Shown here: positions 1 through 10,438 of the stretch, piece by piece
Layout of the letters: every line of letters begins with the position of its first letter
Numbering within the stretch: position 1 is the stretch's first letter
Origin: Streptomyces sp. NBC_00569
GTDB lineage: Bacteria > Actinomycetota > Actinomycetes > Streptomycetales > Streptomycetaceae
NCBI RefSeq assembly: GCF_036345255.1
Contig: NZ_CP107783.1
Location: 2,914,001-2,978,000 of the forward strand
Direction: 5' to 3'
Length of the DNA: 64,000 bases
Position numbers and translations under genes: made by a program
The notes under the pieces: generated by a model
What the model saw: the letters and a program-made list of their open reading frames with translations, nothing else
The model's database searches: none
Told to the model about the DNA's origin: nothing

Positions 1-2240
<2,240 letters not shown>

Positions 2241-2248
2241 GCCGGGGG

Positions 2249-2278
2249 CCGAGCCGGAAGGTACGGCTCCGCGCTCGG
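2249..2278. terminator. Small hairpin after the beta-galactosidase
   Basis: GAGCCG (2251-2256) and CGGCTC (2264-2269) form a 6-bp stem with a 7-nt loop. An alternative outer pairing joins CCGAGC (2249-2254) with GCTCGG (2273-2278). There is no T-run. It is plausible as a Streptomyces-type terminator just after the stop at 2240, but the stem is short. Confidence 0.4.
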
Positions 2279-2338
2279 TTCGATCACATATAGGACACGA
2301 GGCGTCCGCCGGGAACGGGTGCGGTTCAGCCTGACTGC

Positions 2339-3418
2339 GTGGAGAGACAGCGCGGTGGATGCCTGCTCAACGGATGCGTGACGTTGCTCGTCCTGGCCCT
2401 GGCGCTGGTGGGGTACGGCTGGTGGCGGCTCGAGACCGCCCCGGGGCGTACCGAGGCCAGGGCCAGGGACGACGTCACGCGGGCCGCCGCCGCCACGAGG
2501 ACCCGGCTGTCGGCGGCGGCCGCCGGGGGCTCGCTGTTGGAGACGGAGCTGGACCGCGCGTTCCGCAAGGGTCCCGACAGCTGGGCCGAGGAGCGCGACG
2601 GACGGCACGTCACCGTCACCGCGCTCCTCACCGGCAGTACGGGCGTGTGGATGGGGACCGTGACCGCCGACGGCTGCTACGAGTTCACCGTCACGCCGGC
2701 CGCCGCACCACCCCCGGTCCGCGCGCGCGAAGTCCCGGACGGGCGGTGCGAGCGGCTGCTCCCGCGCCCGGCGCGGGAACCGGCCGACGTCGCCCGGGAC
2801 CTGGCCGCCGAACTGCGCGCGACGGCGCCGAAGGGAACGGCCGGCGACTCCGCGCGCTGGACGATCCTGACGTCGACGCCGGGGGTGCGGCTGCAGGACC
2901 GCGCGTACGAGGGCAGCGGGGCGGCGCAGGTGACCGTGGCGCTCGTCTGGCTCGACGGCGGGAGCGGACCGCGGGGGTGGGACTGTTACGAGTTCCGCGT
3001 ACGGGCCCCGCACACCGCCACCTTCAAGCCCCTGAAACCGGACGGCTGTCACCGGATCCAGCGGGAGCGGGACGCTCGGGCGGAGGCGGCCCGGCGGGAC
3101 CAGCTCGACGAGGTGGCCGGAAGGATCCGGCGGGCGCTCGGGGACGCGGTGGCGCAAGACGGCCGGCTCACGGACGCCGGGACGCGGCGGGTGTTCGCGC
3201 TCCGGCAGGAGGACGCGGTCACGCCGCAGCAGGTCCTGGCGAACCTGTCGCACACGGACCGCTCGGCGGACGGATCCCGGATCACCCTGACCGCCCGCGT
3301 GAACGGCTTGCGCAGCATGCCCTGGTACGAGGGCTGCTACGCGTTCCGGGTCGACCTGCGTGCCCGCACCGTGACGGCCCGGTCGACCGTCAAGACCTGT
3401 TCCGTACCCGGGAGTTGA
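2339..3418 (+). CDS. Membrane-anchored protein with three CYxF repeats, unknown function
   Basis: 359 residues from a GTG start. One N-terminal membrane segment (about residues 9-27) follows a short basic end, so the rest is probably extracellular. The exported part contains three copies of a module of about 105-115 residues. Each ends in a Cys-Tyr-[Glu/Ala]-Phe-x-Val strand (near residues 112, 215 and 332) followed 20-25 residues later by another Cys, which suggests one disulfide per repeat. Arg/Ala-rich helices join the modules. I do not recognise a family. No Shine-Dalgarno sequence is visible; a CAGCCT box ends 6 nt before the GTG, which would suit a leaderless transcript. It stands alone between the beta-galactosidase and the methyltransferase. 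Confidence 0.75.
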   Translation: MERQRGGCLLNGCVTLLVLALALVGYGWWRLETAPGRTEARARDDVTRAAAATRTRLSAAAAGGSLLETELDRAFRKGPDSWAEERDGRHVTVTALLTGSTGVWMGTVTADGCYEFTVTPAAAPPPVRAREVPDGRCERLLPRPAREPADVARDLAAELRATAPKGTAGDSARWTILTSTPGVRLQDRAYEGSGAAQVTVALVWLDGGSGPRGWDCYEFRVRAPHTATFKPLKPDGCHRIQRERDARAEAARRDQLDEVAGRIRRALGDAVAQDGRLTDAGTRRVFALRQEDAVTPQQVLANLSHTDRSADGSRITLTARVNGLRSMPWYEGCYAFRVDLRARTVTARSTVKTCSVPGS

Positions 3419-3500
3419 CGGTACGCGCCGGCCGGAGTCGATCACGTGCGCATGCCCGTAGGGGCTAGGTTGTTGTCCCTACGACGACCAGCAACGAGGG

Positions 3501-4421
3501 ATGGCCTTCATGGGCGACGACGCTCCCCGGCACGACTCCGCCGAGCAGTTGCACCAGCGGATCGACAGCTCCAAGGCGCACCCTGCGCGGGTGTACGACG
3601 TCTTCCTCGGCGGCAAGGACAACTACGCGGCCGACCGGGACGCGGCGGCCGCCGCCCTCGCGGCGAACCCGCGCGGCTACCTCGACGTGCGGCACAACCG
3701 CGACTTCATGCGGCGCTCGGTGAACTACCTGACGCGCGAGGCGGGCCTGCGCCAGTTCCTCGACATCGGCACGGGCCTGCCGACTCAGGAGAACGTGCAC
3801 CAGGTCGCCCAGCGCATCGCCCCCGGGGCGCGGATCGTCTACGTCGACAACGACCCCGTCGTCCTCGCGCACGCCCGCGCCCTCCTGGCGAGCGGCCCGC
3901 AGGGCGCGACGGCCTACATCGACGCGGACCTGCGCGACCCGGCGAAGATCCTCCAGGCCGCCGCGGGCACCATCGACCTGGACGCGCCGGTCGCGCTCGG
4001 GCTCGTGGCGATCCTGCACTTCATCGAGGACGCGGAGGCGTACGAGATCGTGCGCTCGCTGGTGGACGCGCTGCCTCCGGGCAGTGCGCTGTTCCTGAGC
4101 CATCTCACCTCCGACCTGAACGCCGAGAAGATCGCCAAGGTGGCCGAGACGTACCACGAGCGCGGCTTCACGTTCGTGCTCCGCTCGGCGGACGAGGTGC
4201 GCCGGTTCTTCACGGAGAACGGCCTGGAGATCGTCGAGCCGGGCATCGTGCCCGCCCATCACTGGCGGCCCGACCACGTCGCCGACCACGACGGGGGCGC
4301 CGGCCGCGACGAGGCGTATGTGGCGAGCCTCGACCCGATCGAGCAGACGATGTACCGCGACATCAACGACGTCACCGACGACGACATCAACGTGTACGCG
4401 GCGGTGGCCTTCAAGCGCTGA
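3501..4421 (+). CDS. SAM-dependent methyltransferase, Methyltransf_19 (DUF574) type
   Basis: 306 residues. The family-typical N-terminal motif HPARVYDVFLGGKDNYAADR is present (about residues 27-46). It is followed by the SAM-binding loop FLDIGTGLPT and the acidic motif YVDNDPVVL. This family is expanded in Streptomyces and other actinomycetes, and most members have no known substrate. The start is the ATG at 3501; an in-frame ATG at 3510 (MGDDAPRHD) is an alternative. A TAGGTT box at 3466-3471 could be the -10 element. The gene is monocistronic by spacing. Family confident, substrate unknown. Confidence 0.88.
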   Translation: MAFMGDDAPRHDSAEQLHQRIDSSKAHPARVYDVFLGGKDNYAADRDAAAAALAANPRGYLDVRHNRDFMRRSVNYLTREAGLRQFLDIGTGLPTQENVHQVAQRIAPGARIVYVDNDPVVLAHARALLASGPQGATAYIDADLRDPAKILQAAAGTIDLDAPVALGLVAILHFIEDAEAYEIVRSLVDALPPGSALFLSHLTSDLNAEKIAKVAETYHERGFTFVLRSADEVRRFFTENGLEIVEPGIVPAHHWRPDHVADHDGGAGRDEAYVASLDPIEQTMYRDINDVTDDDINVYAAVAFKR

Positions 4422-4431
4422 TCCCGTCAGG

Positions 4432-4467
4432 GATCCGTCAGGGGTCCGACAGGGTTAGCGTCGATGT
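4432..4467 (+). promoter_or_regulatory. Leaderless-type promoter of mmuM with short tandem repeats
   Basis: TAGCGT at 4456-4461 lies 6 nt before the ATG at 4468 and no Shine-Dalgarno sequence is present, the usual layout for a leaderless actinobacterial transcript. Three imperfect 11-12-bp tandem units resembling ATCCGTCAGGG occupy about 4422-4454, over the -35 position. They could be a regulator site or chance repetition. Confidence 0.5.
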
Positions 4468-5382
4468 ATGACGTCACCCTCGCTCGCCGAAGCTCTCGCC
4501 GCCGGGACGGTCGTCCTGGACGGCGGGCTCTCCAACCAGCTGGAGTCCGCCGGGTACGACCTGAGCGACGAACTGTGGTCGGCCCGGCTGCTCGCCGAGC
4601 GGCCCGAGGCGATCGTGGCGGCGCATCTCGCGTACTACGAGGCGGGGGCCTCGGTGGCGATCACGTCGAGTTATCAGGCGACGTTCGAGGGGTTCGCGCG
4701 GCGCGGGGTCTCCCGCGAGCGGGCCGCCGAACTGCTCTCCCTGAGCGTCGAGTCGGCGCGCGAGGCGGCCCGGCGCGCGGAGGCGAAGGGGGTGCCGGGT
4801 CCGCTGTGGGTGGCCGCGTCGGCGGGCCCGTACGGGGCGATGCTGGCCGACGGTTCGGAGTACCGGGGCCGCTACGGCCTGACGGTGGCCGAGCTGGAGG
4901 CCTTCCACCGTCCCCGGCTCGTCGCCCTCGCCGCGGCCGGGCCGGACATGCTCGCCCTGGAGACCGTGCCGGACACCGACGAGGCGCGGGCGCTGCTGCG
5001 GGCCGTACGGGGGCTCGGTGTCCCGGCGTGGCTTTCGTACAGCGTCGCCGGTGACCGTACGCGCGCCGGGCAGCCGCTGGAGGAGGCGTTCGCACTCGCC
5101 GCCGACGCGGACGAGATCGTCGCTGTGGGGGTCAACTGCTGTGCCCCCGAGGACGTCGAACCCGCGGTGGCACTGGCCGCGCGCGTCACGGGGAAGCCGG
5201 TGGTCGCCTATCCGAACAGCGGCGAGTCCTGGGACGCGGAAGGGCGCGGCTGGCGGGGCGCGGCCACGTTCACCGCGGACCGCGTGGCCGGCTGGGAGCG
5301 GGCCGGGGCGCGGCTGATCGGGGGCTGCTGCCGGGTGGGACCCGGCCAGATCGCGGCGCTCGCCGCGGCTGTGCGTCACTGA
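4468..5382 (+). CDS. mmuM: Homocysteine S-methyltransferase
   Basis: 304 residues. Transfers a methyl group from S-methylmethionine or SAM to homocysteine to give methionine, in the cytoplasm. The N-terminal DGGLSNQLE motif and the zinc-binding cysteines are present: GVNCC near residues 218-225 and GGCCRVGP near 285-292. Length and motif order fit the zinc-dependent single-domain family (YagD/MmuM). No mmuP permease is adjacent, so the role in scavenging versus SAM control is open. The start at 4468 fits the leaderless promoter directly upstream. Confidence 0.93.
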   Translation: MTSPSLAEALAAGTVVLDGGLSNQLESAGYDLSDELWSARLLAERPEAIVAAHLAYYEAGASVAITSSYQATFEGFARRGVSRERAAELLSLSVESAREAARRAEAKGVPGPLWVAASAGPYGAMLADGSEYRGRYGLTVAELEAFHRPRLVALAAAGPDMLALETVPDTDEARALLRAVRGLGVPAWLSYSVAGDRTRAGQPLEEAFALAADADEIVAVGVNCCAPEDVEPAVALAARVTGKPVVAYPNSGESWDAEGRGWRGAATFTADRVAGWERAGARLIGGCCRVGPGQIAALAAAVRH

Positions 5383-5461
5383 GCGGCGCGGGTGGCCCCC
5401 CGGGCTGAGCGGGGGCGCGGCGCTGTCCGATTCGTTCAAGACCGGTGCGGGGGCGCGTGCC

Positions 5462-5473
5462 TACGGTGGGGGC
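5462..5473 (+). promoter_or_regulatory. Leaderless-type promoter of the VOC gene
   Basis: TACGGT (5462-5467) is followed by 6 nt and then the ATG at 5474. There is no purine-rich ribosome site. This matches the TANNNT-N6-ATG leaderless pattern. Confidence 0.5.
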
Positions 5474-5887
5474 ATGACCGAGATCACCGCACGACTCGAC
5501 GCCGTGGGCGTCGTCGTCTCCGACATGGCCGCCGCCGTCACGTTCTACCGCCGCCTCGGCCTCGCGTTCCCCGAAGGGGCCGAGGAGCAGCCGCACGCGG
5601 AGGCCGTCCTGCCCGGCGGCCTGCGCGTCCTGCTCGACACCGAGGAGACCGTGAAGTCGTTCCACCCGTCCTGGCGGGCTCCCGCCCGTGGTGCCTCCCG
5701 GCACGGGCTGGCCTTCGACTGCGGCGACGCGGCCGGGGTCGACGCCGTCTACGAGGAGCTGCTGGCCGCCGGGTACGAGGGCGAGCTCAAGCCCTGGGAC
5801 GCGTTCTGGGGCCAGCGGTACGCCGTGGTCCTCGATCCCGACGGGAACGGTGTCGACCTGTTCGCACCGCCGGCCACCACCTCGTAA
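5474..5887 (+). CDS. VOC family protein (glyoxalase/bleomycin-resistance fold)
   Basis: 137 residues, one VOC domain made of two beta-alpha-beta-beta-beta modules: ITARLDAVGVVVSDMAAAVTFYRRLGL at the N-terminus, then the second module ending in YAVVLDPDGNGVDLFAP. The DPDGN...DLF end is typical of glyoxalase-like proteins that bind metal or sequester small molecules. The first-module metal ligand His is replaced (VGVVVSDM), so it may be a binding protein rather than an enzyme. Alone on the + strand, convergent with the M20 gene. Substrate unknown. Confidence 0.85.
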   Translation: MTEITARLDAVGVVVSDMAAAVTFYRRLGLAFPEGAEEQPHAEAVLPGGLRVLLDTEETVKSFHPSWRAPARGASRHGLAFDCGDAAGVDAVYEELLAAGYEGELKPWDAFWGQRYAVVLDPDGNGVDLFAPPATTS

Positions 5888-5918
5888 GCAGCGTCCGGCT
5901 ACGAAGCCGTGCGCCCGG

Positions 5919-7103
5919 CTAGGACGCGTTCGCCCGGCGCCTGCGCACCCCGTCGAGCAGCCGGGCGCGCTGTTCCCCGGACGTCGCGAGGTCGACGCCG
6001 ACGAGGGCGAGGGCCGTCGCCCCGTCGAGCACCGCGAGGTCGGCGCCCGGGGTCTTGCCGTGGGCGGTGAACTCGGGGGTGTGCTGCTTGGCACCGCCCG
6101 TGTCGTAGCCGACCGTCGGGTGGATCGACGGGACGCGCTGCGAGACGTTGCCCATGTCGGTCGACGCCATCGTCTCGCCGTGCAGCGAGGTGACCGTACG
6201 GCCCAGCTCGGCGGCGGCCCTCGCGTAGGACCGGGTCATCTCCTCGTCCTGGCGCAGGTCGGCGAAGTCCCTTCCGTGCGCGCTCACTTCGAGCTCGGCG
6301 CCGGTGGCGAGCGCGCCCGCCTCGAAGCACGCCCTGACGCGCTGCCAGGCCTCGGCGAGCTGCTCCACGGTGCGCGCCCTGACCTCGTAGCGGGCGGCGG
6401 TGCGGGCCGGGATGACGTTCACGGCCTGGCCGCCGTCGGTGACGATGCCGTGCACGACGACGCCGGGCGGCAGCTGCTGGCGCAGGAGGCCGACGGCGGT
6501 CTGGGCGACGGTCATGGCGTCGAGCGCGTTGACGCCCTCCCAGGGGGCGAGCGCGGCGTGCGAGGGCCTGCCCCGGTAGACGAGGTCCCAGGCGCCGATG
6601 GCCAGCGAGGAGGCGCCCACGGTGTCGTCGGGGGCGGCGTGCACCATCATCGCGGCGGCGACGTCGTCGAAGATCCCGGCGTCCATGAGGAGCACCTTGC
6701 CGCCGATGTCCTCCTCGGCGGGCGTGCCGATCAGCTTGACCGTGACGCCGAGTTCGTCGGCGACGGAGGCGAGGCCGAGCGCGGCGCCGACGGACGCGGC
6801 GCCGTTGACGTTGTGCCCGCAGGCGTGGCCGATGCCGGGCAGGGCGTCGTACTCGGCGCAGAACGCCATGACGAGGTCGCCGGTGCCGTAGGTGGCGAGC
6901 ACCGCGGTGGGGAGGTCGCCGGCGCCGCGGGTGACGGTGAATCCGGCGCTCTCCATGAGGTCCGCGATCCGGGCCGCCGCGCGGTGCTCCTGCAGGGCGG
7001 TCTCGGGGTCGTCGTGCAGGGCGTGGCTGAGGGCGACGACCGGCTCTCGCCAGTTCCGTACAGCGCCGGTCACGGTCTTGCGCGCGGTCGGGATGTCGGT
7101 CAT
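5919..7103 (-). CDS. M20 family amidohydrolase/peptidase
   Basis: 394 residues. The order LSHALHDDPETALQEHRAA, then FCAEYDALPGIGHACGHN (metal-binding region with CGHN), then the Glu-rich TPAEEDIGGKVLL, is that of the M20D amidohydrolase branch (AbgB/PmrA-type aminoacyl hydrolases). It probably removes an acyl or aminoacyl group from a small amide in the cytoplasm. The ATG overlaps the stop of the upstream MFS gene by 4 nt (ATGA, 7100-7103), so the two are translationally coupled. The likely scheme is uptake or export of an amide conjugate coupled to its hydrolysis, controlled by the divergent Lrp-type regulator. Substrate unknown. Confidence 0.88.
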   Translation of the reverse strand: MTDIPTARKTVTGAVRNWREPVVALSHALHDDPETALQEHRAAARIADLMESAGFTVTRGAGDLPTAVLATYGTGDLVMAFCAEYDALPGIGHACGHNVNGAASVGAALGLASVADELGVTVKLIGTPAEEDIGGKVLLMDAGIFDDVAAAMMVHAAPDDTVGASSLAIGAWDLVYRGRPSHAALAPWEGVNALDAMTVAQTAVGLLRQQLPPGVVVHGIVTDGGQAVNVIPARTAARYEVRARTVEQLAEAWQRVRACFEAGALATGAELEVSAHGRDFADLRQDEEMTRSYARAAAELGRTVTSLHGETMASTDMGNVSQRVPSIHPTVGYDTGGAKQHTPEFTAHGKTPGADLAVLDGATALALVGVDLATSGEQRARLLDGVRRRRANAS

Positions 7104-8551
7104 GCGAGGTCTCCGGTCGGGGCGAGGTGCGGTACGGGGGCGGCGGCGTCGGCGCGGGGCGCGCGGTAGCGCAGGGCGAGGGCCGTGCCCACGACGGCGG
7201 CGCAGGCGCACGCTCCCCAGCCCCACAGGTAGCCGGACTCCGCGATGCGCGTGGTGCCGGGCACGGCGTGGGCGGTGAAGAAGCCGCCGATCACGGCGGC
7301 GCCGATGGCCGCGCCCAGGGAGAGGGCGAGTTCGTTGAGGCCGACGGCGAGCGCGGTCTCGTGCTCCTCGACGACCTCCGCCGACAGGGTCCGCGTGATC
7401 GACTCGAAGAGCCCGGTCGCCAGGCCAACGACGAGGGCGGAGGTCACGTACTGGCCGAGGCTGTCGTGGAAGAGGGCCATGCCCAGGAAGCCGAGCGCGA
7501 CGAGGACGCCGCCCGTGGCGAGCACGGCGCGGTCGCCGATGCGCCGGGCGAGGCGCGGCGTCAGCGTGGATCCGGCGAATCCGGCGACGACCATGGCGAG
7601 CGAGATGGTGGCGATGGCCTGCGGACCCATGTCCATGCCGTAGCCGTTCTCGGACCGTGAGGAGCCGAGGAAGAGGGCGTTGGCGCCGAGGAAGCCGATC
7701 GTGCCGAACGCGGCGCAGAACGTGTAGCCGCTGACCACCGCGAGCCGCGGGTTGGCCAGCATGCGGACGCTGACCAGCGGGTTCTCGGACCGGCGCTCGA
7801 CGGCCACCCAGGCCACGAGGACGGCGACGGCCACGACGGTGAGCCCGATCGTGCGCGCCGAGGCCCAGCCCCACGTGCTGCCCTGGGCGAGGACGAGGAC
7901 GAGCGCGACGAGGCCCGCGGTGAGCAGCGCCGCCGCGCCGTAGTGGAAGCGGCCGCCGCGCGGGATGTCGCTGTCCGGCAGTACGAGACCGGCGACGACG
8001 GCGAGCACGGCGACGGGGACCGCGGTCCACAGGCCGGCCTCCGCGTGGCCCTCGCTGAGCGCGCCGGCCACGAGCCCGCCGACGCCGATCGCGATGAGCA
8101 GGACGCCCACGAGGAGGGAGATCCCGGTGCGGTTCTGCTCGGGGGCGCGGGAGCGGAGGATGCCCACGAGGAGCGGGAAGAAGCCGACGAGGGCGCCCTG
8201 GAGGGTGACGCCGACGGCGAGGGTCACGGCGGACGGCCACGCGGCGATCAGGAGCGATCCGCCCGCCACCATCGCGAGCGCCACCCGCAGCAGCCTGCGG
8301 TGTCCGTGCAGGTCACCGAGCCGGGACAGCAGCGGTGTCAGCACGGCGCAGGCCAGCTGGAAGAGCAGGTAGATGTTGTTCTGCCCGACGGTGCCGATGT
8401 GCAGGCTCCGGCCGACCTCGGGGAGGAGCGGGGTCAGATAGCCCTGGACGATGCCGCTGAACAGGACGACGACGGCCATCGTCGCGACCATGGCCGGGCC
8501 GGAGCTCACCGCTCTGGGTCCGCGCCCCGTTCCCGTTGTGTGTGTGGACAC
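7100..8551 (-). CDS. MFS transporter
   Basis: 483 residues with 12-14 predicted membrane segments. The MFS loop motif appears as SRLGDLHGHRRLLRVAL between helices 2 and 3. The length and the long second half suggest a drug/proton-antiporter (DHA) class member. The start is GTG at 8551, preceded by GAGGTGA. It is first in a two-gene unit with the M20 hydrolase and divergent from the Lrp-type gene, so all three probably work on the same small molecule. Direction of transport cannot be decided from sequence. Confidence 0.88.
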   Translation of the reverse strand: MSTHTTGTGRGPRAVSSGPAMVATMAVVVLFSGIVQGYLTPLLPEVGRSLHIGTVGQNNIYLLFQLACAVLTPLLSRLGDLHGHRRLLRVALAMVAGGSLLIAAWPSAVTLAVGVTLQGALVGFFPLLVGILRSRAPEQNRTGISLLVGVLLIAIGVGGLVAGALSEGHAEAGLWTAVPVAVLAVVAGLVLPDSDIPRGGRFHYGAAALLTAGLVALVLVLAQGSTWGWASARTIGLTVVAVAVLVAWVAVERRSENPLVSVRMLANPRLAVVSGYTFCAAFGTIGFLGANALFLGSSRSENGYGMDMGPQAIATISLAMVVAGFAGSTLTPRLARRIGDRAVLATGGVLVALGFLGMALFHDSLGQYVTSALVVGLATGLFESITRTLSAEVVEEHETALAVGLNELALSLGAAIGAAVIGGFFTAHAVPGTTRIAESGYLWGWGACACAAVVGTALALRYRAPRADAAAPVPHLAPTGDLA

Positions 8552-8663
8552 AGCTTCACCTCTGGATCTTCTGGTGGCCGGAACCGAATGTGGTCGCTAC
8601 TGTGCGGGCCGAGGCACGGACGGCCCCGAATATTCATGGATTCGTACGTACGGAGTGCTTGTG
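8552..8663. promoter_or_regulatory. Divergent promoter region, MFS/M20 and Lrp-type regulator
   Basis: 112 bp between divergent starts. It holds an 8-bp perfect palindrome GAATATTC (8628-8635), strikingly AT-rich for this genome, and GT-rich runs near 8536-8546. Lrp/AsnC proteins often bind AT-rich dyads beside their own gene, so this is the best operator candidate here. Confidence 0.45.
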
Positions 8664-9680
8664 ATGCGAGAAACGGTCACCGCCAGCGAACTGGACCTCG
8701 CTCTGGTGAACGCCCTCCAGCTGCGGCCCCGGGCGTCCTGGTCGGAGCTCTCGCCGCTGCTCGGCGTGACGGCGGGCACGCTGGCGCGGCGCTGGGACCG
8801 GCTGACGCGGGAGGCGCTGGCCTGGGTGTACGCGGCGCCGGGCCGCGAGTTCACCCGCAACCGCTGCACGGCGTTCGTGCTGCTGCGCTGCCTGCCGCAG
8901 GAGCGGGCGCGGCTGCTCGCCCGGCTGAGCGCGCTCCCGGAGGCGGTGACGATCGAGGTGACCGCCCCGGGCAGCTCCGACCTGCTGCTCGACGTGCTGG
9001 CCCCCGACCTTCCCTCGCTCAGCCGCTTCCTCACGCGGGAGCTCGACCAGCTGCCGGGGATCGTGTCGGTCAGCGCCCTGTTCGCCACGTCGCTCTACGT
9101 CGAGGGCAGCCGCTGGCGGCTGCGCTCCCTCGACCCCTCGCAGATGACGGCGCTCGGCAGTGCCACGGCGGCGCAGGAGCCGGCGCGCGGGCTCGAACTC
9201 GACCCCGTGGACCGGGCCCTGCTCGGCGAACTCGTGCGCGACGGGCGGCTCGGCCTCGCCGAACTCGCCGAGCGCACCGACACCAGCCCGCCCACCGTCC
9301 GCCGCAGGCTGCGCCGCCTCACGGACTCGGCGGTCCTGACGTTCCGCTGCGACATCGCGTCCGCGCTCGCCGGGCACCCGGTCCCGGTGTCACTGCTCGG
9401 CCGGGTCCCCGCGCGCGACATCGGCACCGTCCACCGCACGCTCGCCGCGCTTCCGGAGTGCCGTCTCGTCGCGGCCGTCACGGGTCCCGCGAACATCTTC
9501 GCCACGCTGTGGGTGCACGACCTGGGAGACATCCAGCGCCGCGAGACCGCGCTGTGCGCCCGACTGCCCACGCTCACGGTGACGGACCGCATCGTCGGCC
9601 TGCACACCGTCAAGCGCATGGGGCATCTGCTCGACGAGGAGGGGCGCCGGGTGGGGATCGAGCCGATCTCGCCCTGGTAG
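8664..9680 (+). CDS. Lrp/AsnC family regulator with tandem domains
   Basis: 338 residues from the ATG at 8664; an adjacent GTG at 8661 is possible. Two Lrp-like halves are visible. The first has an HTH (LDLALVNALQLRPRASWSEL) and a RAM/AsnC-ligand type region. The second restarts with LDPVDRALLGELVRDGRLGLAELAE, a second HTH around SPPTVRRRLRRL, and another ligand domain. Double-length Lrp proteins are common in actinobacteria and usually control a divergent transporter or catabolic gene, here the MFS/M20 pair. The ligand is probably an amino acid or derivative, which fits an amidohydrolase target. Confidence 0.88.
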   Translation: MRETVTASELDLALVNALQLRPRASWSELSPLLGVTAGTLARRWDRLTREALAWVYAAPGREFTRNRCTAFVLLRCLPQERARLLARLSALPEAVTIEVTAPGSSDLLLDVLAPDLPSLSRFLTRELDQLPGIVSVSALFATSLYVEGSRWRLRSLDPSQMTALGSATAAQEPARGLELDPVDRALLGELVRDGRLGLAELAERTDTSPPTVRRRLRRLTDSAVLTFRCDIASALAGHPVPVSLLGRVPARDIGTVHRTLAALPECRLVAAVTGPANIFATLWVHDLGDIQRRETALCARLPTLTVTDRIVGLHTVKRMGHLLDEEGRRVGIEPISPW

Positions 9681-9694
9681 GCGCGGCGGCCCCG

Positions 9695-10396
9695 TCAGAC
9701 GAGCCGGGTCAGCGGAACGCCCGCCAACTCCCTTACGTCGCGTGCCAGATGGGCCTGGTCGGCATACCCCGCCCGCGCGGCCGTCTCGGCGAGCGGCACG
9801 CCCCCGCGGGCCAGCGCGAGGGCGCGTTGCAGACGCAGGACGCGGGCCAGGGTCTTGGGTCCGTAGCCGAACGCGGCGAGGGAGCGCCGGTGCAGTCCGC
9901 GGGCGCCGAGCCCGGCGCTGTCGGCGGTCTCGGCGACGGTGCGGCCCGCGCCGAGCGACGCCACGATATGCGCGAGGACGGCGTCGGGCGGCGCGGCTCC
10001 CCGTTCGAGGGCCACGGTTTCGAGGGCGGCGGCCGGGTCGTGTGCCGCGTCGACGCGTTCGGTCAGGCGCCGTACCTGGTCCGACGGCCACAGGTCGGCG
10101 AGGTCGACGCGCCGGTCGCGCAACTCCCGGGCCGGGACGCCGAGGACGGCGGGCGCGGTGCCGGGGAAGAAGCGGATGCCGGCGAACCGGGTGGCGCCGC
10201 TGATGCCGGGCCGGTACGCATGGGTGTCGGGTCCGGCGACGAAGAGGCGTCCCTCGGTCCACAGCAGGTCCATGCAGCCGTCAGGCAGAACGTCCGGTGC
10301 GGGGCCCGCGCCGTCGCCGCCCGGAGTGACGGTACGGGTCCACAGGACCGCGCCCGCCACTCTCCGTGCCGCCCGCTCCCGGTACACGTCAGCCAC
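9695..10396 (-). CDS. AraC family transcriptional regulator
   Basis: 233 residues. The N-terminal part (PDGCMDLLW ... GIRFFPG) is the DUF6597-like sensor seen in short actinobacterial AraC proteins. The C-terminal part has the two-HTH AraC DNA-binding domain ([19 protein letters not shown] and [21 protein letters not shown]). Start GTG at 10396; TAGCCT (complement of 10404-10409) ends 7 nt upstream with no ribosome site, so translation is probably leaderless. Convergent with the Lrp-type gene. Target genes unknown. Confidence 0.88.
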   Translation of the reverse strand: MADVYRERAARRVAGAVLWTRTVTPGGDGAGPAPDVLPDGCMDLLWTEGRLFVAGPDTHAYRPGISGATRFAGIRFFPGTAPAVLGVPARELRDRRVDLADLWPSDQVRRLTERVDAAHDPAAALETVALERGAAPPDAVLAHIVASLGAGRTVAETADSAGLGARGLHRRSLAAFGYGPKTLARVLRLQRALALARGGVPLAETAARAGYADQAHLARDVRELAGVPLTRLV

Positions 10397-10438
10397 GTCT
10401 TCGAGGCTACGCCGCGTGCGCGGGGCGCCGCCGGCCGG

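Noticed and set aside
2270..2300. GGTTCGATCA resembling a tRNA T-arm
   Set aside because: No acceptor stem, anticodon arm or CCA-compatible layout around it.
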